A stretch of DNA of 64,000 nt, from NCBI GenBank assembly GCA_030704615.1, contig CM060733.1:59146001-59210000 (forward strand), written 5' to 3'. Below the pieces are notes generated by a model that worked only from the letters and a program-made list of their open reading frames with translations, did not search any database and was not told where the DNA came from. Below, in pieces: positions 12,436 through 23,348 of the stretch (the stretch's first letter is position 1; the number at the start of each line of letters is the position of its first letter). The DNA is from Takakia lepidozioides. Its lineage: Eukaryota; Streptophyta; Takakiopsida; Takakiales; Takakiaceae. A program made the position numbers and the translations under genes.

Positions 12436-12644
12436 CTTAGCCACAAGTAGTTGGCCAGCAGCTTGAGATATTTCTCTCCGGGCTGTAATTGAATGAACTG
12501 GAGACAATTCCAGCTTTGAAGATGTCACCAAGGAAGTCTTTGCCCTTTTCCAGCCCGCTGCTTGCACATGCTTTGCCCCCACAAACCAACGTGATGTGGT
12601 CAGGTTGAAGTACACCTCTCCCCATACCTGATTATAGGGGCACA

Positions 12645-12800
12645 TAGAGGACCTTGAGGATGATCTGAAGGGCCTACCTCTACCCTTGTAATTCCCTCAC
12701 AAAGATAGTGTCTGTTCCATTTGTTCCACCAAAACTGGGCACGGGGCCTATGGCCAAAATGCTACAACAAATATTGTCTTATGAGTACATGTTCAATTTT
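12645..12800 (+). mobile_element. LINE fragment with 3' end
   Basis: The first part (GAGGACCTTGAGGATGATCT) matches the LINE near 28618-28660; the second part (AAACTGGGCACGGGG ... GTCTTATGAGTACAT) matches 29055-29130. About 390 bp in between are missing. It follows the PPR repeat array directly. Confidence 0.7.
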
Positions 12801-14650
12801 TTTTCTCAATCTTCACATGTGCTTTCCATGGCACAAGGCCGTAACAACACATTTGATTAATATATCAACTTCTGAAAACAACCTGATTTGTTTTTCTTGT
12901 GTTACCCTTGTGCAAAAGGCAATGCAAAAAAGGAGGAACTAGAAATTCCTGCAGCCAACCAGCTATCTGACTGGCAACCAATAACACAGGTCATCTTCCA
13001 GAGATAAGCAATCAACTTCTCCAAAGGAACCATCGACAACTTTTCCACTCCATACCATTCTGATTACTGAAATTGTCACAGTTCTCAGCAAGAAACTGTA
13101 CACTATCCTCATTGTCTTGCCCAGCAACCGGGCACATGGATTCCCTTCATCTGGACTGAGTTACAGGTAGAGAGAGAGGGAGATAATGCACTCATTGAGA
13201 CAACATTTTACCCCGTGCCGAGTTTGGGTGAAACAAGAGGGGAGGGAGGGAGAGAGAGAGATATGGGAGGAAGTTTTGAGAAAGGTATGAAAACGCTTCT
13301 CACCTTAGCAGAATTATTTGCAGCATGCACCAATCATATGAAAGTGAGGAGGCAGATCTGGGTACTAGAGACAGTTTGATGGTGCATAAATTAGGCTGTC
13401 TAATGTCGTGAAAAGAGGCAAACACAACACATTGTGCTTAGTGCAACAACTCCCTTCTGTGTTTACACATGCTCTGACATCTTTCCACCATCAATCAAAG
13501 CAATGATTGTGTCCGCATACAAAAACAACGCATACACACTTCAAGATCTTTTAACTGCCATTAGTCTCTTGCCCTTAGCAGAAATCCCAGCAACAAAAGA
13601 AGGTGAAGTGGCCTGACCTGGATCCATCACAGCCAACCAACAAACCGACAGGATAGTGATCTCTGTGGAACCACAGGCTTACACTGCTCCACACTTATTG
13701 TTGTTGTTATCCCTGCAGCATACTTGCAAAGAGAAGAGAGGTCAGGGAGGTCCTTTCAGCCAGCAGTAAGCACTGATTTCAGCCACACTCCAGAGGGAGG
13801 GGGTGGTGGTCTCCTAACAGTAAGCACCCATTTCCAAAAAGAAGGTGTCATGAGAGCTATGTATTCAATAAGGTCACATGTAGAAGCCCTTGGCTTGCAA
13901 TAGTTATCATAGAAGCTAGTCAAGTCCATGCAAACTCTTCACATTGTCCTCTGTATTTTTGTAGCCTTACTGAGGGTGCATCTACACCCACTCACATTCA
14001 ATCCGCGAGATAATAGTTGGTGAGGAGGGTTTCTATCAACACCAACTCACACACTCACCTATTATTATATGGTGGTCAATGGTGGAGGCTCCCCCACCCC
14101 ATGAGAGTGGGCACCCACTATGTCGGCTAAACTCCTATGTGGCAAACAGTCATTCATCATAAGCAAATAGTGGCAAAGATTTTGGTCTGTAAATGGAAAC
14201 TCCCCACCCGCATGGCCACCCTGAATGCTAAGTAGCGGATACAAGGTGAGTGGGTGTAGAGGTGAGGCCATCTTGATTGTTTTCCAGTTTTTGTTTAATC
14301 TTGGGAGAACCGTTGATAAATTTTCAGTGCTATTGTTGGATCAGGCCTTTGTTGATTGACAATGACATTGAAATGCCCCGTTGTCTGAAGCCATGCTTGT
14401 GGAGCTTTAGTGGTTGTAGCCTGGTGTATACGAGGCTGTGGTTAAAGCTATTGCTACTCAGCTACACACTTGGGGCTTTCACAGCGAAGTCCCAGATCGC
14501 CACACTTCAAATATGAGCATACACAGGAGGTTATTTGGTAAAGTAGAGCTAGCTACCAGGATGCAAGGTCGAGCACAATGGAATAGTGAATGGATACTAC
14601 ACTGTGGCTTTGATTCTGCTATGAGCAGCCTAGAAGAGACAAATGCTACA
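12801..14650. other. Intergenic, with a LINE scrap and purine-rich tract
   Basis: No gene recognised. A purine-rich GGGAGGGAGAGAG tract lies at 13232-13262. Confidence 0.45.
13183..13226 (-). mobile_element. LINE 3' tip (diverged)
   Basis: The reverse complement reads CACCCAAACTCGGCACGGGG ... GTTGTCTCAATGAGTGCAT, matching the LINE 3' end near 29070-29130 with an internal deletion. Confidence 0.5.
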
Positions 14651-15155
14651 TGGACAAACTTCTACATATCGTACATTAAGAAAAAGCCACACCTTGCGAT
14701 TGCGGTTGTCGCACCATCGTGAAGGATCTTTAAAAAACTCATGCCAGCTCTGCTCCATGCTGCGAATTCAGGGCCGAGTCTGATGAAAGGGCAAAACAGG
14801 CTGAAATAGGTCGAAGAAGAAGGTGCCCTCACCACATTGTCCTCGACCTTGTGTCATGACCCATGGAGGATTTGACTGACCATGAACCCAAACGGACCTC
14901 TTGTGTGTGCTGCTTGTGTTTGTAGTCCGGTAATGTCGGATTGGTCCATGAGAACCACCACAGTGCAGCTGAGCGAGCAGAGACGCGACCTGCTAAGACC
15001 AAGCCGAGTCTCCGAAGAACCTTGTAAACAGCAGGAAGAATACCAAATCATGGTACTAACAGTTGCCAAGAGCCCACATTTGCAGGATGGACAAACTTCT
15101 TCACATCGCACATTGAGAAAAAGCCACACCTTGCGATTGCGGTTGTCCATCGTGA
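14651..15155. repeat. Pair of about 70-bp direct repeats
   Basis: 14651-14722 and 15089-15155 share TGGACAAACTTCT, AAGAAAAAGCCACACCTTGC and GATTGCGGTTGTC blocks, with few changes. The second copy is part of the SEC13-like fragment, so the first is a duplicate of part of it. Confidence 0.85.
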
Positions 15156-15223
15156 AGGTGGCCAGCCGCTTCCCATAGTAGTCGATGGCCACATCGTACA
15201 CCACATCTTCATGCCCCGATTCT
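15116..15223 (-). pseudogene. SEC13-like N-terminal fragment
   Basis: The minus-strand frame reads ESGHEDVVYDVAIDYYGKRL and then ATFTMDNRNRKVWLF. The pattern GHED-x-(V/I)-x-D-x-x-x-DYYGKRLAT is characteristic of the first WD40 blade of SEC13, a component of COPII coats and the nuclear pore. After the first blade the frame loses similarity (Cys-rich, then stop), so only about 36 residues are recognisable. I infer a gene scrap or processed fragment, not a working gene. Confidence 0.5.
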
Positions 15224-15257
15224 AGGGTTTGAGTCCCTGACTGCCCCCTATCTCACC

Positions 15258-15424
15258 AGCTCCGCTCGTCGTCTCTCATGATCAGACTCAACACTAAAAC
15301 AAAACAAATATAGCTCCGCCCTGTTCGACGTTTCTCATGATCAGACCCGACACTATAAGAAAACAAACACAGCTCCGTCCAGTTTATCGTCTCTCACGAT
15401 CAAACTCGACACAAAGAAAACAAG
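15258..15424. repeat. Three tandem repeats of about 58 bp
   Basis: AGCTCCG ... CTCATGATCAGAC ... ACAC ... AAAACAAA recurs three times head to tail (starting near 15258, 15312 and 15369). Confidence 0.8.
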
Positions 15425-16306
15425 ATGGCAAGGGAGACTAAAAAAACTCCAAGTCCCCTCTAATCATGACTGAATGGATGAATGTAGCGATAGATGGATG
15501 GATTTTGGGTTTTCCATCAATACATCCATCCATTCATTTGTTTTTCCATTTTTTGGGCATTTTAATTTCATCCATTCATCCAAAATGAATCTTTAAATGA
15601 GTTTCATTGTCAGTTCATCCAATAGCTGCCAGCTCAGTGTTTACATTATCATTCGTTCCTACGTTCATCCAATAGTTGCCAGCAAGGCATTTGTGTATTA
15701 TTCGTTGAGATAATACAGTTGTTTTGTTTCACTAACCTTAACCAATAGTCGATTAGTTTACTGTTAATCTGCTGGGTTAGTGAAACAGTAGTTAAATGTT
15801 TTTACTACTTATTATCCTCATACTTAACACTGCGACCTAGCAACCCTAAATTCCAGCACATTCATCCTAGAATTCATCATAATTCATCCTAGTTCACTCA
15901 TCCTAATTCATCATAATCATTCATTCATCCATTCATCCATTCATTCCTTCATTCACAGGGTGTGGCTTAGTGCCCGCGAGCAATGATATGTTGACACGTC
16001 ATCATTTGCGATCACATCTTGCATCTGTTTCATCCATTTATGTTTGCATCGTCCACGTAGATACTCCTTGGGCAATTAGCAATCGCCACGTGCAGTCGTG
16101 AATACTGGCAATCATACATTCCCATGCACACGTCATTATATTGCAGTTTTGGCCATGACTCGTAGTCGTATCTACCATCTTCCCCTATCTGGTCAAATAT
16201 GTTTGACCGCAGATCCTGACGTGGCGGAGGCACAAGGTGGTGTATACGAGTTCTGGTGGTCACAATTGGCAACCAAGACTGCCCCCTTGCATTTTGCAGA
16301 CATATA
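15425..16306. other. TTCATCC-rich repeats and a foldback-like stretch
   Basis: Many CATCCATTCATCC-type units lie at 15480-15600 and 15880-15960. Two copies of GTTCATCCAATAGYTGCCAGC sit 51 bp apart at 15612 and 15663. A small inverted repeat (GTTTCACTAACC near 15727, GGTTAGTGAAAC near 15775) could mark a decayed miniature transposon. No gene. Confidence 0.5.
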
Positions 16307-16358
16307 TGCTACGACTGGGCAAATGTGACAGACCTTAAAGCCGGGATCTGTTGTAGTG
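16307..16358. mobile_element. Possible DNA-transposon terminus (CACTA-like)
   Basis: Closely matches 9665-9716 and ends in the same GATCTGTTGTAGTG. It lies 62 bp left of the G1 LTR. The opposite terminus was not found. Confidence 0.35.
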
Positions 16359-16415
16359 CACCACTCCCGGTTCTCCACACTACTGAACACAGAGATTGAG
16401 GACATACAAGAGTTG

Positions 16416-16420
16416 GTGGC
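16416..16420. repeat. Target-site duplication of G1 (left)
   Basis: GTGGC immediately before the LTR, repeated immediately after the right LTR at 23344-23348. Five base pairs is the usual length for Ty3/gypsy integrase. Confidence 0.9.
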
Positions 16421-17145
16421 TGTCGCGCACCTCCCTTCGGTAAGCTCCCCTTCACGTCATAGTTACTCGCTTTGATGCGCGCGCCTGACTCCCAACTTGG
16501 CCGCCGGGCCAACTTGGAGCTTCGGCTGCTCACCGGGACATAACGGTCCCCCTTCGCTTCCCACTAAACCCTCCACCTATTTGGGACTAGTGGAATTCCC
16601 TTTGGTAGATGGCAGTCCGGAATAGCTCCCCACTCTTTGGTCGCTTTCCGGCTCGCTCGCTTACTCACTAGTTTTTGGTCACCAACGGGCTTGCACCGTT
16701 CTCGGGGTTACTACTCCCTTATATATACTTCTGTAGCTGTCCGTGGGGGTTTCACAACCAGCCATGCCATTTTATGGCGAACCACCACGGAGATCCTCGA
16801 TTCCCGGTGGTGAGTCGCGGTGAGTCTTGGCCCACTCACCGCGGCCCCAATAGACCGTGATGAGTCCCAAGACTCACCATGACTCCCACCTCGAGGTCTC
16901 CACCCCATGGTGAGTCCTATGCCACCCCCACTAAGTCCCGCTAAGCTACCCCCACCCCTTGTGGAGCCACCCCCACCGCAACCCGGTGTGCGGGGCTCCA
17001 CCTAGTGAGTGCCTCCGCCTCCTTGAGTGCCTTGGGCACTCAAGGGTGCTTCAGCCCCCCATACCTATCGCTGCCGCTGCCCCCACTACAGGGGCAGCCC
17101 CTCATGTGTCCCGACCCCCTGCCCTCAAGGCAAAGGGCCGCGACA
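16421..17145 (-). repeat. G1 3' LTR
   Basis: 725 bp, TGTCGCGCAC...GCCGCGACA. A TATATATA stretch near 16719-16727 is present in both LTRs and could be the promoter TATA box, read on the minus strand. Confidence 0.95.
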
Positions 17146-18049
17146 CACACCCCTACCAACAGGGAGTCGATGTCCTCATCGACTTGTCGTTTTGTAGAAA
17201 CGAACATCCAAGTTGTGGCGTCCCACATCAAGGAGTTTGTTTCCGTACCATGGCGTCCCATGGCAAATAACCAAACCCCACACTTGACTCTACTCTCCAC
17301 TAGCTAGTTCGGCCGACTTCCTCCAAGTCCCGGCCAAGGGTGGAGCCTCTCCAGCTCCTCCCAGTGCACTCTTCTTGGCCTACTTCAAGGCCAAGGAACG
17401 ATCCTCCCCGAGGATCAAATCGCCTTACTGCAACAACATTGCTTGCGATCGCTCATGATACCGCTTTTGGCATCATCTTGAGCAAGGGTTCACCTGGAAC
17501 CCTCTTTGACTTAGGACGATAACCTTGAACCAACCGTGCGCCCCAATCACTACAATTGGGTCCGCCTTGGAATGCTGGCCTGAGGTACGGGAACACGCCG
17601 AAGCCGCATTACGACTTTGTCCCGAGGCTACACGATTATAGTACGTGAACGGAAGCACGTAGCTTCCGCGTTAGCCCGCACTACAAGACAACCCCCTCGG
17701 TAGCACAGTTATAGTACGCGCACGCGCCAGGTCCGCACTAGCACGTGAACTCCCAAAGAAGGCGCAAGTTTCCTTGCCCCTTGGATGGGAGTCACCCGAT
17801 TTCGGCACTGCGCAAACACACAATTAATCCAATTTACCTCTCCCGCTTATGTAAGCTAGCATGCCTTCTACACACTAGCCAACCATACCATGCATCATCA
17901 TTCCAAACAAAATAGGAAGCACAACATTTTGAAACATTTCATTTAACGCAAATTTTGTACAATACAAGTTTTTGCAATTGGATTCCTGAGCTAGCTAAGC
18001 CGGGCTAAGCATGCATTTCCTCCCCCACGCTCCAAGGTTGATGTCCCCA
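17146..18049 (-). other. G1 3' untranslated region and polypurine tract
   Basis: About 900 bp between the pol stop and the 3' LTR. The minus-strand sequence next to the LTR (GGTAGGGGTGTG, 17146-17157) is the likely polypurine tract; the same bases precede the LTR of the other G1 copy at 61087-61098. Confidence 0.7.
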
Positions 18050-20596
18050 TCAACGCTTCTTCCGCTTTTGAGGTCGCCCTTCGAAAGCTGCAACCGCCTC
18101 GGATGCGTTTCCCATTTCTGAGGCACGCACCCAAGATGCCTCCACATGATGATAGCCCTTCCATTTGACGAGATACTCCGTTTCTCGGTTCTTGAACCTC
18201 CTCGACTTAAGTATTGCCTCCACCTCGTACTCAGGTTCATTTTCATGATCCAACAGCATAGGTGGCGGACGCAACACTTGATGTCGATTCGGACGCGCTT
18301 CATCTTTGAAGTAAGGCTTCAAAAAAAAGACATGGAATACTGGGTGCACCTTGCTGTTTGCCGGCAGCTCCAATTCATACACATCCTCATTCATAACCTT
18401 CCGAATGCGAAAGGGTCCCACATACGGAGGTACGAACTTCGGACTCACTTCCGGAGGTAGTCGGAAATTCTTGATGTTCAACCAGACCTCTGTGCCTGCC
18501 TCAAACTTCACTTCCCTCCGCTTCCGATTCGTCTGCCTTTCATACCGTTTCCTAGCTTTGGCAATGTTGTACTTTGCGAGCTTCAACAAACGCTCGCGTT
18601 CTTCCAGTACCGCCGCTACTGCCGGTTCCTCAACGTCCTGGGCGGCCCAACTTGTCGGCACCAAAGGTGCTTTTCCATAGACCAATACGAAAGGGGAAAC
18701 TCCCGTTGCGGAGTGTTTTGTGTTATTATAACAGAACTCTGCCGCGTCTAAGTGTTCCATCCAGTCTGATTGATCTGCCGACACGTAATTCCGCAAGAAT
18801 TGCTTCACCACGGAATTCACTCTTTCCGTTTGGCCGTCCGTCGTAGGTCGGAAGGCGGTGCTCATCTTCAGCCTCGTCCCCATCTTCTTCCAAAGTGTCC
18901 TCCAAAATTTACTCGTAAACTTTGGGTCGCGATCCGAGACAATATCCTTCGGGACTCCATGATGCTTTAAGACGTGGGCGAAGTAAAGTCGCCCTGTCTC
19001 CTGCGCCGTTGTTGTCTCCTTGGTGGGGATGAAATGGCTTATTTTACTGAACCTATCCACCACCACCATGATTGCATTGAATCCTTTTGACAGCGGCATA
19101 GCAGTCATGAAATCCATCGAGACGCTTTCCCAAGTCCCCTCTGGAATCGGCAAGGGTTGTAACAGCCCCGCTTGCTTTTTGTACTCGCTCCGGTTTTGTT
19201 GGCATGTGGTGTATGTCTTGACATACTCCTCTGCCTCCTCCCTCAGTTTGGGCCAGAAATACTCTTTCTTCAAGAGTGCCGCAGTGCGCTTGGCTCCGCC
19301 GTGGCCCGCAAGCGGGCTATCATGGCATTCTCTCAAGAGGCTATCTCTGATCCCTCCCTTTGGCACGTAGAGACGTTTTTGCTTATACCGGAGCAGTCCA
19401 TTTTGCAAGTGGAACTGCGATTTAACCCCCATCCTCAAGTCCTGCATCACGGACTTCGCCAGCTCATCCTTCCGGTAAGCCTTCCGGATCTTCCTTTGGA
19501 GCGCCGTCTCGCCCTTGTACACCAACAAGAGCTGCTGCTTTCTACTTAAAGCATCGGCCACCACGTTGTCTCGTCCCGGTTTGTACTGGATATCCACGTC
19601 GAACACCACCAAAGTATCTTGCCACCTAAGTTGTTTTGGGGACAACTTGGGCTGCGTGGCAAAATACTTCACCGTGACATTGTCCGTGAACACCTTCACT
19701 GGGTTGGAACCAACATAGTGGCGCCAAAGCTCAAGACACTGCACCACCGCCTTCATCTCTTTTTCGTGCGTCGGCCACCGTCGCTCCACTTCATTCAGTT
19801 TCTTACTTTCGTAAGCCACTGGACGTTCATCTTGCATAAGTACACCCCCAATCGCGAAGTCCGACGCATCTGTATGAATCTCAAATGGACGATCGAACTC
19901 CGGGATTTTCAAGACTGGAGCTTCCGCCATCCGCTGCTTCAATTCAGCAAAAGCTTGGCCACAAAATGTATTCCATACCCAGACTTTGGATTTACACAGA
20001 AGGTCCGACAGCGGCCCCGCGATCTTGGCGAAATTTCTCACATACTTCCGGTAATAGGAGGCGAGTCCTAGGAAGGATCGCACTCCCGGGACCGAAGTCG
20101 GAGGCTCCCAGTCCAAGATCGCCCTCACCTTTCTGTCATCCATTTTGATCCCATCTTGTGTAATCACATGCCCCAAGAACTCCACTTTCGTGACCCCGAA
20201 TTCGCATTTTGAAGCTTTGGCGTACAGCTTCCCTTCCCGCAACTTTTGGAACACCCTTTTGAGGTGCTCCAGGTGTTCCTCCTTTGTTTTCGAGTACACC
20301 AAGATGTCGTCGATGTACACGATCACAAAGTCATCCAACCACTCCTGAAAAAGGCTGTTCATCAGCGTGCTAAAGGTCGCCGGTGCATTAGTGAGCCCAA
20401 AAGGCATCACCAAGAACTTATATGAACCATACCTTGTCCTGCACGCGGTCTTCTCCTCATCTCCTTCCGCCACCCGAATTTGATGATAGCCGGAGCGCAA
20501 GTCGATCCGGCTGAAATACTTCGCTCCTGCCAACCGGTCGAAAAGGTCGTCGATCCTTGGCAAAGGGTACCGGTTTTTAATAGTCACCTTATTCAA
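18050..20596 (-). pseudogene. G1 pol: RT, RNase H, integrase, chromodomain
   Basis: An 848-codon frame that begins just after a premature stop. Reverse transcriptase is recognisable from residue 1 ([15 protein letters not shown]) with the catalytic YIDD at residues 94-97. RNase H follows, with HTDASD near 241-246, FTDN near 303-306 and ADALSR near 347-352. Integrase has the H..H pair at 425 and 432; of the expected C-x-x-C the second Cys is present (465) but the first is Tyr (462). The DDE residues are D495, D555 and E591. A chromodomain (EYEVE ... YLVKWKGY) ends the protein, followed by a basic tail. Normally this is one polyprotein with gag. The zinc-ligand loss and upstream stop make it non-functional. 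Confidence 0.93.
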
Positions 20597-20611
20597 AGCC
20601 CTGTAATCGAC

Positions 20612-21139
20612 TCACATCCGCAGCGTCCCATCCTTCTTGTCTGCGAATAGCACCGGGGCTCTGTAAGGTGAGTTACTCGGCCGGATGTACCCCTTTGACA
20701 TTAGATCCTTGAGCTGAGTCTTCAGCTCGACCAACTCTTTGTGGCTCAACCGGTAGGGCGCCTTGGCAGGCGGTTCCGATCCCGGTATCACCTCAATCTT
20801 GTGGTCAACTCCTCTTCGCGATGGCAAGCTGCTTGGTAAATCCTCCGGCATCACATCCTGGTATTTCTCCAAGATCCCCTTGATCCAATCTGGGCTCGGC
20901 TCCCCATCGCCTTCTCCCTTCACTTCTCTAATGTAAAGCAAAAACTGGGGCTCGTGTGCCTCCTCCACGGCCCATTCCCTTGCTGACAGAAGGTTTATTC
21001 GCCCTCCCACGGATTTGGGCGTTTCCGACACTCGTAAAACCTCGCCATCATTCCCACATGGCAGCGTGACTACTCTCTTGAGGCCATCTATGACCGCTCC
21101 GGATTTGCTCAAAAAGGTCATCCCCAAAATGAGATCCAC
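20612..21139 (-). pseudogene. G1 pol: protease end and RT start
   Basis: This frame continues the protease (DLILGMTFL motif) and enters RT (PYRLSHKELVELK, then KDGTLRM). It ends at TGA 20612-20614, where related elements have a Cys (RMCVDYR), so a single base change (TGC or TGT to TGA) separates it from the 848-codon frame below. It overlaps the gag frame at 21118-21139 in a different phase, which implies a one-base indel in the protease around 21140-21190. Confidence 0.9.
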
Positions 21140-22563
21140 TCCATCGATCTCGCAGATGGTGAAGTTCTCACGTCCCTCTGTGGTTCTCCTTTGGCAGAAC
21201 GCACCTCAATAAAGGCCCCCACGTCACTTGTCGGGAGTCCCAACTTTCGCGCCGCCGCCGGTGTCATGAAGGAGTGCGACGCTCTTGTGTCCACCAACAA
21301 CGACACGTTAGTTCCGGATATTATCCCATCCACGAACAATAACTGACTCCCTTTACGCAGGGCGCCAGTTTCCTGATACAACTCACAAGAATAGTTGCCT
21401 ACCTTGCAAGTCCTGGCGACCACCGCTTCCACCAAGCGCCTGATGGTATCTTCCGACAGCTCCGTGGTTGCCCGAGTCATGTTCAATTGTCGAGGTTTTG
21501 TGTACTTCTTGGCCATGTGCCCGGGCTCCCCGCAATTGAAACACACTCCATCAAAGGTTGCCTTCTGTCCGCCATAAGCCGCTCCACCCGCTTTTCCTTT
21601 CGAAGCACCGGGTGCCGCCTTGACGTGTGAAGGCCCTCCCTTCGATTTCCACGTGCTGTTGTCACCGCGTGGCCTATCCCACTTCTTTTCCGGTCGGAAG
21701 GAGTCACCTTCCCGCTGGGTCTTCTTGTGGTTCAGCTCCGTACGGCCTTGTCTCTCACCCCTAGGGACATCCGAGAAACATTCAGCCCTCTCAATTGCCT
21801 CGTTCAAAGTCTTGGGTGGCTTCTCCTCCAACTTCCGCCTGGCCCGTGGGGCCAGTCCCGCCACAAAGTTGAAGACCATTTCTGGTTCTGCCATGTCCGC
21901 GACTTCGAGCAACAGCACATTGAAAGCCTGGACATACCCCCGAATGTCATCTATTTGCTTCAAATTCCTCATCTTGTCCCGGGCAAGCCAGGATGCGTTG
22001 AGGGGCACAAACTGTCTCTTCATCAATTCCTTGAACTCACTCCAGTTCAAGGTTTCCGGGCTTGGGCCTCGGTCGTGAAGGTGTTTCTGCCACCATTGTT
22101 GAGCATAGCCCCTCAAATAGGTGGGAGCCACTTCTACCCGATCCTCGTCACTCAACTTAGCCGCCCGAAAGTACTGCTCTAGCTCCAGGAGCCAGGTGTT
22201 GAGTGCCTTCCGATTTCGGACGCCCTCGAAGGTGCCGGGTTCCTTAGGCTTCACCTTAAACTTTGCCTTAGTGGAAGTGGCATTAGCCGCCTTCAACACG
22301 TCTTTCAACGTCCCGCCAAACTGCGCCAACAACCCTTCCCAAAAGGCTGCCGGCATGGGAGGCATCTCTTGGTTTGTCGGAGCTCTCAAGGATTCCTCGG
22401 GCTCCGACTCCTCGGATTCCTCCCGCTCTTGAGCGGCCTCGTTTTCGGAAACATGCATCGTTTCCTCAAACGGCTGCCTCGGTGACACGTCGCCCCCATC
22501 GGGCTCACCAGGATCATCATCTTTTGGGCCGTTCCGCTTTCGCTTCGGCTTGCCCGACCCCAT
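21118..22563 (-). pseudogene. G1 gag and protease start
   Basis: Starts at ATG 22563, about 42 bp downstream of the primer site; the open frame extends further upstream into the LTR but that part is not expected to be translated. It has an acidic N-terminus, a gag core (FKVKPKEPGTFEG ... YLRGYAQQWW), a zinc knuckle CFNCGEPGHMAKKY in which the fourth ligand is Tyr instead of Cys (codon TAC at 21504-21502), and an aspartic protease site reading LLVDTRAS instead of the usual DTGAS (Arg codon at 21285-21283). The frame then runs out into a short unrelated tail because of the shift near 21180. Confidence 0.9.
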
Positions 22564-22604
22564 TATGAGGCCAATCCCAAGGACGATCGCGTACTGAACT
22601 CTAA

Positions 22605-22616
22605 GCTCTGATACCA
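22605..22616 (-). other. G1 primer binding site, initiator tRNA-Met
   Basis: The minus strand reads TGGTATCAGAGC, two bases inside the 5' LTR. This is the standard plant LTR-retrotransposon site complementary to the 3' end of initiator tRNA-Met. Confidence 0.95.
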
Positions 22617-22618
22617 AA

Positions 22619-23343
22619 TGTCGCGCACCTCCCTTCGGTAAGCTCCCCTTCACGTCATAGTTACTCGCTTTGATGCGCGCGCCTGACTCCCAACCTGGCC
22701 GCCGGGCCAACTTGGAGCTTCGGCTGCTCACCGGGACATAACGGTCCCCCTTCGCTTCCCACTAAACCCTCCACCTATTTGGGACTAGTGGAATTCTCTT
22801 TGGTAGATGGCAGTCCGGAACAGCTCCCCACTCTTTGGTCGCTTTCCGGCTCACTCGCTTACTCATTAGTTTTTGGTTACCAACGGGCTTGCACCGTTCT
22901 CGGGGTTACTACTCCCTTATATATACTTCTGTAGCTGTCCGCGGGGGTTTCACAACTAGCCATGCCATTTTATGGCGAACCACCACGGAGATCCTCGATT
23001 CCCGGTGGTGAGTCGCGGTGAGTCTTGGCCCACTCACCGCGGCCCCAATGGACCGTGATGAGTCCCAAGACTCCCCACGACTCCCACCTCGAGGTCTCCA
23101 CCCCATGGTGAGTCCTATGCCACCCCCACTAAGTCCCGCTAAGCTACCCCCACCCCTTGTGGAGCCACCCCCACCGCAACCCGGTGTGCGGGGCTCCACC
23201 TAGTGAGTGCCTCCGCCTCCTTGAGTGCCTTGGGCACTCAAGGGTGCTTCAGCCCCCCATACCTATCGCTGCCGCTGCCCCCACTACAGGGGCAGCCCCT
23301 CATGTGTCCCGACCCCCTGCCCTCAAGGTAAAGGGCCGCGACA
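22619..23343 (-). repeat. G1 5' LTR
   Basis: 725 bp, about 12 differences from 16421-17145 by eye count, for example CCCAACCTGG against CCCAACTTGG. Confidence 0.95.
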
Positions 23344-23348
23344 GTGGC
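23344..23348. repeat. Target-site duplication of G1 (right)
   Basis: GTGGC, identical to 16416-16420. Confidence 0.9.

Larger units (their letters stand above)
11030..12625 (-). pseudogene. PLS-class PPR gene remnant, collapsed into short repeats
   Basis: Minus-strand fragments translate to pieces of a PLS-type PPR protein: at 11245-11030 NHITFVCVCNACARLGALEK, EVHGDSVKAG and VDMYAKCG; at 12311-12114 LELGKEVHGDIVKAG and STALVDMYAK; at 12625-12437 HITLVCGGKACASSGLEKG. PPR proteins bind organellar RNA. Here the same part of the roughly 100-residue P-L-S unit (the ALEKGKEVH...ALVDMYAK stretch) recurs about every 110 bp while the remainder of the unit is missing. Frames shift between units, so no protein can be made. 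The closest relative in the window is the gene at 49068-51368. Confidence 0.8.
16421..23343 (-). mobile_element. Ty3/gypsy chromodomain retrotransposon G1
   Basis: A 6,923-bp element with two 725-bp LTRs, TG...CA ends extended to the inverted repeat TGTCGCG/CGCGACA, a 5-bp target duplication GTGGC, a primer binding site for initiator tRNA-Met, and gag-protease-RT-RNaseH-integrase-chromodomain in minus-strand order. The domain order and chromodomain place it among the chromoviruses. Counting by eye, the LTRs differ at about 12 of 725 positions, nearly all transitions, which indicates a fairly recent insertion. The copy cannot move by itself: it has a stop in RT, a frameshift in protease and altered catalytic or zinc residues. 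It splits a coiled-coil reading frame (see 23349). Confidence 0.97.

Noticed and set aside
16719-16727. TATATATA as a host promoter
   Set aside because: It lies in both G1 LTRs at the same place and belongs to the element.
21118-21139. Programmed frameshift between gag and pol in G1
   Set aside because: The shift lies within the protease fold, after the active-site loop and before the ILG motif, not at a domain border, so a mutation is more likely.
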